In this document: positions 1-5,635 of the stretch, in pieces
How positions within the stretch are numbered: position 1 is the first letter of the stretch
Layout: each line of letters starts with the position of its first letter
NCBI GenBank assembly: GCA_900761995.1
Contig: CAAFEY010000114.1
Location: 1 to 5,830 of the forward strand
Direction: 5' to 3'
Length of the DNA stretch: 5,830 nucleotides
Source: an uncultured Collinsella sp.
GTDB lineage: Bacteria > Actinomycetota > Coriobacteriia > Coriobacteriales > Coriobacteriaceae
Program-made: the position numbers and the translations under genes
Notes under the pieces: model-generated
The model's database searches: none
The model's input: only the letters and a program-made list of their open reading frames with translations
Told to the model about the DNA's origin: nothing

Positions 1-1219
1 GGCAAATAAGAAAAAGAACCCCGCACCCGAGCCGACGCCCGAGCAGCAGGCTCGCGCCGCCTCCAGCTCTCGCAAGAAGCAGCGCAAGACCCGCGTGTCC
101 AAGACCGTCAAGATCGTTCTGGTGGTCATCGGCGTGCTGGCGATGTTGCTTTCCGTCTCGGCCATGGCGTGCTCCGGCCTTATGTCGCAGGCCGAGGACA
201 CCTCGGGCTACAAGCTGACCGGCGGTGTTGCTGCTACCATCAACGGCACCAACCTCACCGAGGACACCGTGACCAAGCAGATCATGAGCATGCGCACGTC
301 CTACGGCTACACCAAGGACAAGGACTGGGCGCAGTATCTGGTCGACAACGACCTCACGCCCAAGAAGTACCGCAAGCAACTTATCGACTCCTACACGCAG
401 CAGATTCTGCTTCAACAGGCGCAGAAGGAGAACGGCGTGACGGTGTCGGACGAGGAGATCGAGAAGGCCTGGAAGGACGCGTGCAAGAGCGCGGGCGGTG
501 CCAAGGCCTTTAAGAAGACCCTTAAGACCTACGGCTACACCGAGGACACCTACAAGGACTCGCTCAAGGAGAGCCTGGCGCAGCAGAAACTCAAGGATGC
601 CGTCGCGCCCACGAGCAAGCCCAAGGACAGCGAGATCGTCGATTACATCAACGAAAACCTGTCCAGCTACAACGACGCCCGCCGCTCGTCGAACATCCTG
701 ATCAAGGTTGATTCCGATGCTTCCGACGAGGACAAGGCTGCCGCCAAGGCCAAGGCGCAGGAGTGCCTGGACAAGATCAACTCCGGTGAGCTGAGCTTTG
801 AGGACGCCGTTGAGCAGTACTCCGAGGACACCGGTTCCAAGGAAAAGAAGGGCGATGTGGGCTGGGATAAGCTCACCACCTTTGTCGACAGCTACCAGAC
901 GGCGCTCGAGGGGCTCAACAAGGGCGATGTGAGCGAAGTCATCGAGTCGACCTATGGTTACCACATCATCAAGTGCACCGACTACTTCCATGTCGATAAT
1001 CAGGTTGATGACATCAACCAGGTGCCCAAGGCCATCAAAAAGTACGTCTCCAACGTGGTGAAGACGCAAGCGGCCAGCACCGCGTACAGCGAGTGGCTGG
1101 AGCAGTACAAGAAGGATGCCGACATCACCGTCAACCCCATGCCCAAAGACGTGCCATACAACGTCAGTCTGAAGGGCGTCACCAAGAGTTCGACCGACGA
1201 TTCGTCGACGACTGAGTAA
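1..1219 (+). CDS. PpiC/parvulin-type peptidyl-prolyl cis-trans isomerase, extracytoplasmic foldase (5' end cut by window)
   Basis: This is probably a PrsA/SurA-like chaperone that speeds prolyl isomerisation in exported proteins outside the membrane. The frame is open from base 2 (first base is the last of a codon). A GTG at 95 would give 374 residues, but it has no Shine-Dalgarno and the upstream 31 codons read as a natural Lys/Arg-rich tail (ANKKKNPAPEPTPEQQ...). The true start is therefore at or just left of the edge; base 1 could be the G of an ATG. Numbering from the GTG: hydrophobic segment about 6-25 ending in Cys26 (AMAC, a poor lipobox), a SurA_N-like helical region about 45-170, and a parvulin domain about 195-298 with YSEDTGS, GDVGW and GYHIIK motifs. 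The domain is followed by a helical tail and an acidic Ser/Thr-rich end. A long n-region favours a membrane anchor over a lipoprotein. The first parvulin His is Asn200 (RRSSNILIK), while Asp245 and His290 are kept, so catalytic activity is uncertain. Confidence 0.88.
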   Translation, partial: ANKKKNPAPEPTPEQQARAASSSRKKQRKTRVSKTVKIVLVVIGVLAMLLSVSAMACSGLMSQAEDTSGYKLTGGVAATINGTNLTEDTVTKQIMSMRTSYGYTKDKDWAQYLVDNDLTPKKYRKQLIDSYTQQILLQQAQKENGVTVSDEEIEKAWKDACKSAGGAKAFKKTLKTYGYTEDTYKDSLKESLAQQKLKDAVAPTSKPKDSEIVDYINENLSSYNDARRSSNILIKVDSDASDEDKAAAKAKAQECLDKINSGELSFEDAVEQYSEDTGSKEKKGDVGWDKLTTFVDSYQTALEGLNKGDVSEVIESTYGYHIIKCTDYFHVDNQVDDINQVPKAIKKYVSNVVKTQAASTAYSEWLEQYKKDADITVNPMPKDVPYNVSLKGVTKSSTDDSSTTE

Positions 1220-1224
1220 TCATG

Positions 1225-1250
1225 GGGCGGTGCTCGCGCAAGTGCCGCCC
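1225..1250 (+). other. GC-rich intergenic hairpin between the foldase and YqeY-like genes
   Basis: GGGCGGTGC (1225-1233) pairs with GTGCCGCCC (1242-1250) around an 8-base loop. The stem has nine pairs, including two G-U wobbles. It starts just after the foldase stop codon and ends 9 bases before the Shine-Dalgarno of the next gene. There is no T-run after it, only ACGCTATT, so a full intrinsic terminator is unlikely. It could be a weak attenuator, an mRNA 3'-end stabiliser or an RNase processing site. The structure is visible; the role is inference. Confidence 0.5.
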
Positions 1251-1258
1251 ACGCTATT

Positions 1259-1266
1259 AGAGAGGA
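1259..1266 (+). promoter_or_regulatory. Ribosome binding site that fixes the YqeY-like start
   Basis: AGAGAGGA lies 7 bases before the ATG at 1274. A TTG two codons earlier (1268) is in frame, but it sits almost on top of this site, so ATG 1274 is the better start. Confidence 0.7.
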
Positions 1267-1273
1267 TTTGCAG

Positions 1274-1717
1274 ATGACCAACGAAGAGCTGCAGAAGGAA
1301 ATGATCGCCGCCATGAAGGCCAAGGACAAGGTTCGCCTGTCCATCATCCGTCAGGTCAAGGCCGAGGTGAAGAATATCGAGGTCAACGAGCGCCGCGACG
1401 TGACCGAGGAAGACGTCAACAGCATGATCAAGCGTCTGATTAAGCAGACGAGCGAGACGCTGGAGATGTCCATCAAGGCCGGTACCGACCAGGACCGTAC
1501 CGACAACCTGACCGAGCAGGTCAAGATTCTGGAGAGCCTGCTGCCCGCGCAGGTTTCGGGCGAGGAGCTCGAGGCCCTGATCGAGCAGGTTATTGCCGAG
1601 CTGGGCGCCACGTCCAAGAAGCAGATGGGCCAGGTCATGGGCGCTCTGGGCAAGGCCACCGGTGGCAACTTCGACAAGCCGGCAGCAGCAAAGATCGTTG
1701 GCGCGAAATTGGCGTAA
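1274..1717 (+). CDS. GatB/YqeY domain-containing protein
   Basis: A 147-residue cytoplasmic protein covering the whole stand-alone YqeY family (PF09424), whose members are usually about 150 residues. The family resembles the C-terminal tail domain of GatB, the subunit of tRNA-dependent amidotransferase that contacts tRNA. The role of the free-standing version is not established, so a tRNA-related function is only suggested. Visible family marks are the N-terminal helix with MKAKDKVRLSIIRQ (residues 14-27), the central helical part with IKRLIKQTSET (52-62), LLPAQVSGEEL (89-99, usually YLPxQ), and the C-terminal helical domain with the conserved MGxVMG pattern (118-123) and a Gly-Gly turn near 130. 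The protein is nearly all helix, charged, and has no signal or membrane segment. It probably shares a transcript with the foldase gene upstream and is followed 31 bases later by a strong terminator. Confidence 0.93.
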   Translation: MTNEELQKEMIAAMKAKDKVRLSIIRQVKAEVKNIEVNERRDVTEEDVNSMIKRLIKQTSETLEMSIKAGTDQDRTDNLTEQVKILESLLPAQVSGEELEALIEQVIAELGATSKKQMGQVMGALGKATGGNFDKPAAAKIVGAKLA

Positions 1718-1748
1718 GTGCCGGCCGACACATAGTTGATGTTGAGGG

Positions 1749-1781
1749 GGGGCGTGACCATTGCGGTCGCGCCCCTTTTTT
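1749..1781 (+). terminator. Rho-independent terminator of the foldase-YqeY unit
   Basis: GGGGCGTGACC (1749-1759) pairs with GGTCGCGCCCC (1765-1775) around the loop ATTGC. The 11-pair stem has one G-U wobble and is followed directly by six T (1776-1781). This is a textbook intrinsic terminator. It separates the left unit from the transporter operon. Confidence 0.93.
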
Positions 1782-1800
1782 GATGGCAGCTGAAGGGCAC

Positions 1801-1823
1801 TCATTTAAGTCTGTCCCCAATGA
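1801..1823 (-). repeat. REP-like element 1 (GGGGACAG core, degenerate arms)
   Basis: Read on the minus strand, the GGGGACAG core (1811-1818) sits between TCATT and AATGA, which are complementary to each other. The inner bases do not pair, so the hairpin is weak (5 pairs, 13-base loop). It shares its core and layout with the elements at 4960-4990 and 5636-5680. It lies in the intergenic gap just after the terminator, outside any gene. Membership in a common family is inference from the shared core. Confidence 0.45.
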
Positions 1824-1840
1824 CTAGGTGGAAGATTGCG

Positions 1841-1888
1841 GGTTCTTTACGGGAATGTAGTGTGGGCTGCGGGAACGTGGTTCTTTCC
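1841..1888 (+). repeat. Short direct repeat upstream of the transporter operon
   Basis: GGTTCTTTAC (1841-1850) and GGTTCTTTCC (1879-1888) match at 9 of 10 bases, 38 bases apart. A second pair, CGGGAATGTAG (1850-1860) and CGGGAACGTGG (1870-1880), matches at 9 of 11. The downstream copies also hold GAACGTGGTTC (1873-1883), an inverted repeat with 4-base arms. They lie just upstream of the candidate -10 box, where an operator could sit. Chance is a fair alternative for repeats this short. Confidence 0.3.
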
Positions 1889-1889
1889 G

Positions 1890-1895
1890 TACAAT
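1890..1895 (+). promoter_or_regulatory. Candidate -10 box for the amino-acid transporter operon
   Basis: TACAAT matches the TATAAT consensus at five of six positions. Transcription would begin near 1902, giving a leader of about 30 bases before the ATG at 1931. No convincing TTGACA-like box lies 16-18 bases upstream (the bases there read CTGCGG), so the promoter would be weak or activator-dependent if real. A promoter is expected in this gap because a strong terminator lies just upstream. Confidence 0.4.
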
Positions 1896-1930
1896 AGTTC
1901 AACTCGTGTAAACGCAGGGAAGGGACATTC

Positions 1931-2662
1931 ATGGCAGACATGATCGAGATCAAGCATCTCAACAAGTACTTTGGCGACCTGCATGTGCTCAAAGATATCA
2001 ACCTCACCGTCAAGCGCGGCGAGAAGCTCGTAATGATCGGGCCTTCCGGTTCGGGTAAGTCGACGCTCATCCGTTGCGTCGATTATCTGGAGGAGCCCAC
2101 GTCGGGCGAGGTCGTCATCGACGGTACGCCGCTCACCAAAAAGAATCACCTGGAGATGGCCCGCAAGTATAACTCCATGGTGTTTCAGCAGTTCAACCTG
2201 TATCCCAACATGACGGTGCTGGGCAACCTGACGCTCGCGCCCATCAAGCTGCAAAAGAAGAGCAAGGAGGAGGCGACCGAGATCGCCATCGCCGCGCTCA
2301 AGCGCGTCGGCATGGCGCATAAGGCCGGCGAGTATCCGCAGAATCTCTCAGGTGGCCAGCAACAGCGCATCGCCATCGCCCGTGCCCTGTGCACCAAGCA
2401 GCCCATCATCCTGTTTGACGAGCCGACCTCGGCGCTCGACCCCGAGATGGTCCAGGAGGTTCTGGACGTTATGATTGAGCTCGCGCAGGAGGACATCACC
2501 ATGATCTGCGTGACGCACGAGATGGGCTTTGCGCGCCAGGTGGCCGACCGCGTCATCTTTATGGAGGACGGCCGCATTCTGGAGGAGGGCACGCCCGAGC
2601 ACTTCTTCGATAACCCCGAGAACCCGCGCTGCCGCGAGTTCCTGTCCAAGATTCTGCACTAG
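1931..2662 (+). CDS. Polar amino-acid ABC transporter, ATP-binding protein
   Basis: A 243-residue cytoplasmic ATPase of the GlnQ/HisP/GltL family, full length for the family. It hydrolyses ATP as a dimer to drive import through the two permeases encoded downstream. Every catalytic motif is intact: Walker A GPSGSGKST (37-45), Q-loop Gln86 in VFQQF, signature LSGGQ (139-143), Walker B ILFDEP (160-165) with Glu164, D-loop SALD (167-170) and switch His196 in VTHE. The start is ATG 1931, preceded by purine-rich AGGGAAGGGA (1916-1925) 5 bases upstream. It is the first gene of the operon, with 8 bases before the ATG of the binding-protein gene. Gene order (ATPase, binding protein, permease, permease) matches actinobacterial gluABCD operons. 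Glutamate, aspartate or glutamine are the likeliest solutes, but the ATPase alone cannot tell. Confidence 0.96.
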   Translation: MADMIEIKHLNKYFGDLHVLKDINLTVKRGEKLVMIGPSGSGKSTLIRCVDYLEEPTSGEVVIDGTPLTKKNHLEMARKYNSMVFQQFNLYPNMTVLGNLTLAPIKLQKKSKEEATEIAIAALKRVGMAHKAGEYPQNLSGGQQQRIAIARALCTKQPIILFDEPTSALDPEMVQEVLDVMIELAQEDITMICVTHEMGFARQVADRVIFMEDGRILEEGTPEHFFDNPENPRCREFLSKILH

Positions 2663-2670
2663 GCGCGGTG

Positions 2671-3546
2671 ATGGACATGACGGATATGACGAGGGCGGCC
2701 GTGTCGCGCCGTCACTTTTTGCAGCTGGCGGGCGCCGGCATGCTTGCGCTGACGGGGGCCGCGCTTACCGGTTGCGGCAACTCTACCAGCGGCGAGGGCT
2801 CCGACAAGGGGTCTAAGCTTGCGGCCATTAAGTCGCGCGGCCATCTGAATGCCGGCGTTAAGAAGGATGTTCCCGGTTACGGCTATTACGATACCGCCAA
2901 GGGCCGCTTTGAGGGCATGGAAGTCGATTTGTGCTACCAGATCGCCGCTGCCGTCTTTGGCGTGAGCTACAAGGAGGCCCGCGCCCAGGAGCTTGTCGAG
3001 TTTACCGACGTAACGCCCAAGACGCGCGGCCCGCTGATCGATAACGGCCAACTCGACGTGGTCGCGGCGACCTATACCATCACCGACGAGCGCAAGAAGA
3101 GCTGGGATTTCTCGACGCCGTACCGCACCGACTACGTGGGACTCATGGTCAAGAAGCGTTCGGGCTTTACCTCGATTGAGGACCTGGACGGCAAGGTCAT
3201 TGGCGTGAGCCAGGGTGCCACCACGCAGGGACTGATTGAGCAGATGATCAAGGACAACGGCTTTAGCTGTAAACCCGAGTTTAGGGCCTTTAGCGGCTAC
3301 CCCATCATCAAGAGTTCGCTCGACGCCGGCAATATCGACGTCTTTGCCATGGACCGCTCCACGCTGGCCGGCTACATGAACGAGACTGTTGAGCTGCTGC
3401 AGCCCGAGGTCAAGTTTGGCGAGCAGGGCTACGGCGTGGCGACCAAGAAGGGCTGCGACCTTTCGGCCGTGGTCGATCAGGTGATTTGCGATCGCCTGGC
3501 CGATGGCTGGCTCGACCAAGAGGTCAAGACCTGGGGTCTTGTATAG
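2671..3546 (+). CDS. Polar amino-acid ABC transporter substrate-binding lipoprotein with Tat signal
   Basis: A 291-residue family 3 solute-binding protein (SBP_bac_3, PF00497) that captures an amino acid outside the membrane. The N-terminus carries a clean twin-arginine motif, SRRHFLQ (12-18), a hydrophobic stretch (19-34) and the lipobox LTGC with Cys35. It should therefore be exported folded by Tat and lipid-anchored. A Gly/Ser-rich linker (36-48) leads into the domain. Family marks are GRFEGMEVDL (78-87), the hinge-side AATYTITDER (132-141) with Arg141 likely to bind the alpha-carboxylate, FSTPY (147-151), DLDGKVIGVSQG (171-182) and AMD (226-228), with Asp228 likely to hold the alpha-amino group. 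It ends in the usual WLDQEVKTWG. Several starts are possible: GTG 2668 and ATG 2671, 2677 and 2686. I chose ATG 2671 because AGGCG overlaps the preceding stop codon at suitable spacing. All options keep the Tat motif, though ATG 2686 leaves little in front of it. Confidence 0.94.
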   Translation: MDMTDMTRAAVSRRHFLQLAGAGMLALTGAALTGCGNSTSGEGSDKGSKLAAIKSRGHLNAGVKKDVPGYGYYDTAKGRFEGMEVDLCYQIAAAVFGVSYKEARAQELVEFTDVTPKTRGPLIDNGQLDVVAATYTITDERKKSWDFSTPYRTDYVGLMVKKRSGFTSIEDLDGKVIGVSQGATTQGLIEQMIKDNGFSCKPEFRAFSGYPIIKSSLDAGNIDVFAMDRSTLAGYMNETVELLQPEVKFGEQGYGVATKKGCDLSAVVDQVICDRLADGWLDQEVKTWGLV

Positions 3547-3561
3547 GCGTATCGTCCAAGG

Positions 3562-3566
3562 AAGGA
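3562..3566 (+). promoter_or_regulatory. Ribosome binding site that fixes the permease 1 start
   Basis: AAGGA within AAGGAAGGAA (3558-3567) lies 5 bases before ATG 3572. The same frame is open upstream to an ATG at 3503, but that would add 23 residues inside the end of the binding-protein gene without a ribosome site, so 3572 is preferred. Confidence 0.75.
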
Positions 3567-3571
3567 ATCAA

Positions 3572-4318
3572 ATGCTCGAAGGATTATTTGACGCCGACCG
3601 TTGGTCGACGACATTTCAAAACATGGGGCCCTTCTGGGAGGGCTTTGGCGTGACGCTGCAGGTGGTCGTTGCCGGTCTGCTGCTGTCGCTGGTGCTGGGC
3701 ACGCTGCTGGGCGTGTTCTCTACCACTCGTTCGCGCGTGCTGCGCGCCATAAGCCGCGTGTACGTTGAGTTTTACCAGAACACCCCGTTGCCCGTGCAGG
3801 TGCTCTTTATGTACATGGCCGGTCCGCAGTTTTTGCAGGCCATAACCGGTGCCGACCAGCCGGTGCGCATCGCGCCGTTCGTGCTGGGCTTCTTGGGCGT
3901 GGGCCTGTATCACGCGGCCTACATTTCGGAGGTCATCCGCACTGGTATCGAGGCCGTTCCGCGCGGTCAGATGGAGGCGGCCCAGAGCCAGGGCTTCACC
4001 CGTGCGCAGGCGTACTGGTACATTGTGCTGCCTCAGACATTCAAGATCATTCTGCCGCCGCTGTGTAACCAGGCACTCAACCTGGTCAAGAACACGTCGG
4101 TGCTGGCGCTTGTGGCCGGCGGCGACCTTATGTACCGTTCCGACAACTTTGTGAGTCTGTACGGTTACCTGCAGGGATATATCGTCTGCTGCCTTATGTA
4201 CTTCATCATCTGCTTTCCGCTCGCCATGCTGGTGCAGTGGCTCGAGCGCCGCTCCAAGGAGCGTCCGCGCGGCGTGAGCCTGGCCGAGCTGGGGCTCGAC
4301 AACGTAGAGGAGGCCTAG
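3572..4318 (+). CDS. Polar amino-acid ABC transporter permease 1
   Basis: A 248-residue integral membrane subunit of the His/Glu/Gln/Arg/opine permease family (BPD_transp_1 fold). It should form half of the translocation channel. Hydrophobic segments are visible at about 24-49, 74-91, 103-119, 174-183 and 200-222. The cytoplasmic EAA loop that docks on the ATPase is complete: EAAQSQG (135-141) followed by the conserved LP at 153-154. Upstream, EFYQNTPLPVQVLF (66-79) is the typical E(x)RxTPxL-type segment, here with Gln69 in place of the usual Arg. A hydrophilic C-terminal tail (224-248) is acidic and slightly long for the family. The gene is 25 bases downstream of the binding-protein stop codon. 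Its last codons (encoding Glu-Glu-Ala) carry the ribosome site of permease 2. Confidence 0.95.
   Translation: MLEGLFDADRWSTTFQNMGPFWEGFGVTLQVVVAGLLLSLVLGTLLGVFSTTRSRVLRAISRVYVEFYQNTPLPVQVLFMYMAGPQFLQAITGADQPVRIAPFVLGFLGVGLYHAAYISEVIRTGIEAVPRGQMEAAQSQGFTRAQAYWYIVLPQTFKIILPPLCNQALNLVKNTSVLALVAGGDLMYRSDNFVSLYGYLQGYIVCCLMYFIICFPLAMLVQWLERRSKERPRGVSLAELGLDNVEEA
4308..4313 (+). promoter_or_regulatory. Consensus Shine-Dalgarno of permease 2, embedded in the permease 1 coding end
   Basis: A perfect AGGAGG lies 8 bases before ATG 4322, inside the last codons of permease 1. With a 3-base gap between the genes, this predicts translational coupling and near-equal amounts of the two permeases. Confidence 0.8.
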
Positions 4319-4321
4319 CGC

Positions 4322-4960
4322 ATGGAAATCTTCAACGCGACCAACCTGCTCTACATTTGGGGCGGCTTTGTTAAGACAATCGAGATCTCGGCGCTGTCGA
4401 TCTTTTTCTCGCTCATCTTTGGCACGGTGCTGGCGCTCGTTAAAAGCTATGCGCCCCGCCCGTTCCGTATTTTGGTGAGCGCCTATATCGAGCTGTTCCG
4501 TTGCACGCCGAACCTGCTGTGGATTCTGTTTATCTACTTTACGGTGCAGGGTTTGGACATTGTGATTTCGACCATCGCCTTTACGCTGTTTACTAGCGCT
4601 GTTATGGCCGAGATTGTGCGCGGCGGCCTCAACTCGATTCCGCGCGGCCAGTTTGAGGCAGCGCAGAGCCAGGGCTTCGGCTTCTTTGCCACCATGCGCT
4701 ACATCATTCTGCCGCAGACGTTTAAGACGATCATTCCGGCGCTGTTTAGCCAGTGCACGACCGTCATTAAGGACAGCTCGTATCTTTCGGGCATTAACGT
4801 GGCCGAGCTCATGTACACGGCAAACGTCGTAATGGCGCATGCGATCGACCTGTCACAGGTGCTCATGCTCTACGGTCTGGTGTTTGCGATGTACTTTGCG
4901 CTGAACTTTGGTATCTCCTTGTTGGTCCGCGCCTATCAGCGCCGAATCGTAGCCGCATAA
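4322..4960 (+). CDS. Polar amino-acid ABC transporter permease 2
   Basis: A 212-residue permease of the same His/Glu/Gln family, expected to pair with permease 1 as a heterodimeric channel. Hydrophobic segments lie at about 17-40, 64-77, 79-96, 133-143 and 176-203. ELFRCTPNLLWILF (57-70) keeps the family's Arg-x-Thr-Pro pattern. The EAA loop EAAQSQG (112-118), with LP at 130-131, is almost identical in wording to that of permease 1 (both have RGQ(M/F)EAAQSQGF), as expected when both contact the same ATPase. It is shorter than permease 1, mainly because it lacks the hydrophilic tail and the insert near residues 85-100. It is the last transporter gene; its TAA stop (4958-4960) touches the following palindrome. 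Confidence 0.95.
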   Translation: MEIFNATNLLYIWGGFVKTIEISALSIFFSLIFGTVLALVKSYAPRPFRILVSAYIELFRCTPNLLWILFIYFTVQGLDIVISTIAFTLFTSAVMAEIVRGGLNSIPRGQFEAAQSQGFGFFATMRYIILPQTFKTIIPALFSQCTTVIKDSSYLSGINVAELMYTANVVMAHAIDLSQVLMLYGLVFAMYFALNFGISLLVRAYQRRIVAA

Positions 4961-4990
4961 TGTGACAAAGGGACAGTCCCTTTGTCACAT
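4960..4990. repeat. REP-like element 2: near-perfect 31-base palindrome
   Basis: ATGTGACAAAGGGAC (4960-4974) and its exact complement GTCCCTTTGTCACAT (4976-4990) flank a single central A. The 15-base arms form a cruciform or, in RNA, a hairpin whose tip must open by a few bases. It holds the core GGGACAG (4970-4976) shared with the elements near 1801 and 5636. No T-run follows on the + strand, so it is not a standard intrinsic terminator. It could protect the transporter mRNA 3' end, bind a dimeric protein, or simply be a dispersed repeat inserted next to the stop codon. Confidence 0.75.
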
Positions 4991-4994
4991 AGAG

Positions 4995-5000
4995 AAAGGA
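4995..5000 (+). promoter_or_regulatory. Ribosome binding site that fixes the kinase-like gene start
   Basis: AAAGGA lies 6 bases before ATG 5007. The frame is also open from a GTG at 4962, but that start is inside the palindrome and would encode repeat-derived residues, so it is not used. Confidence 0.75.
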
Positions 5001-5006
5001 ATCGCG

Positions 5007-5630
5007 ATGAGCGATCTGGTGAACAAGAAGAATCCTGTGGTCATTACCATCGCGCGCGACTTTGGTGCCGAGGGTCACGAGATTGGTCGCATGCTTGCCA
5101 ACGAGTTGGGGATTCCGCTGTACGACAACGAGCTGCTGGTACGCGCGTCGCTGCGCGCGGGCGAGTCGCTCGATAAGATGGCGGCCTATGACGAGCGCCT
5201 GGCTGTGGAGAACATGGCGTTTCTGCCCGACCGCTACGATGCCCGTTCGTACTCGGACAAGCTGTTCCAAAAAATGAGCCAGGTGATTTTGGACCTGGGC
5301 GAGACCGAGAGCTGCATTATCGAGGGCCGTCTGTCCGATTATCTGCTGCGCAACAACCCCAATCACATTGCCGTGTTGGTGACCGCTCCCTTTGAGGACC
5401 GCGTCGAGATTGTGCGTAAGAAGCGTGGCCTCAACAAAAAGAAGGGCGCCAAGCTGGTCAAACAGCAGCAGAAGGCGCGCGAGGCATTCTACAAGCGCTA
5501 CAGCGCCGGCAAGTGGAAGATGACGAGTGGCAAGGACATCGTCGTCAACCGCGCCAAGCTGGGCCGCGAGGGTTGCAAAGACGTTATTGCCGCCGCCTAC
5601 CGCTACAAGGTGGCGCAGCTCGAAGACTAA
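5007..5630 (+). CDS. Cytidylate kinase-like family protein
   Basis: A 207-residue cytoplasmic protein resembling the Cytidylate_kin2 family (PF13189), P-loop nucleoside-monophosphate-kinase-like proteins of about 200 residues whose true substrate is mostly untested. The N-terminal strand and loop VVITIARDFGAEGHEIG (11-27) correspond to the family's SREFGSGGxxIG pattern. Here the first Ser is Ala16 and a glycine is Glu22, and there is no classical GK(S/T) Walker A. LGIPLYDNELL (34-44) follows, as in CMP kinases. A mid-region strand CIIEGRLSDYLLR (103-115) matches the family's (I/V)xGRxxxxxL segment. IAVLVTAPFEDRVEIV (121-136) precedes a Lys-rich lid-like region (137-170), then DIVVNRAKLG (177-186). 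It follows the transporter operon by 46 bases and may be read by run-through past the palindrome, since I see no clear promoter there. It ends just before a bidirectional terminator. A link to amino-acid uptake is not evident. Confidence 0.85.
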   Translation: MSDLVNKKNPVVITIARDFGAEGHEIGRMLANELGIPLYDNELLVRASLRAGESLDKMAAYDERLAVENMAFLPDRYDARSYSDKLFQKMSQVILDLGETESCIIEGRLSDYLLRNNPNHIAVLVTAPFEDRVEIVRKKRGLNKKKGAKLVKQQQKAREAFYKRYSAGKWKMTSGKDIVVNRAKLGREGCKDVIAAAYRYKVAQLED

Positions 5631-5635
5631 CCGAC

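Noticed and set aside
2659..3519. 286-codon open frame on the minus strand across the binding-protein gene
   Set aside because: It is the shadow of a well-supported family 3 binding protein, with no recognisable motifs or ribosome site.
3584..4840. 418-codon open frame on the minus strand across both permeases
   Set aside because: It is antisense to two clearly recognisable permeases. Its translation is rich in His, Gln, Arg and Asp with no domain, as expected from a shadow frame in GC-rich DNA.
4956..4961. CATAAT as a -10 box for the kinase-like gene
   Set aside because: No -35-like hexamer lies 16-18 bases upstream, and the box overlaps the permease 2 stop codon and the edge of the palindrome.
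4962..5006. N-terminal extension of the kinase-like protein from GTG 4962
   Set aside because: The extension would be encoded by the palindromic repeat and has no Shine-Dalgarno, whereas ATG 5007 has AAAGGA at good spacing.
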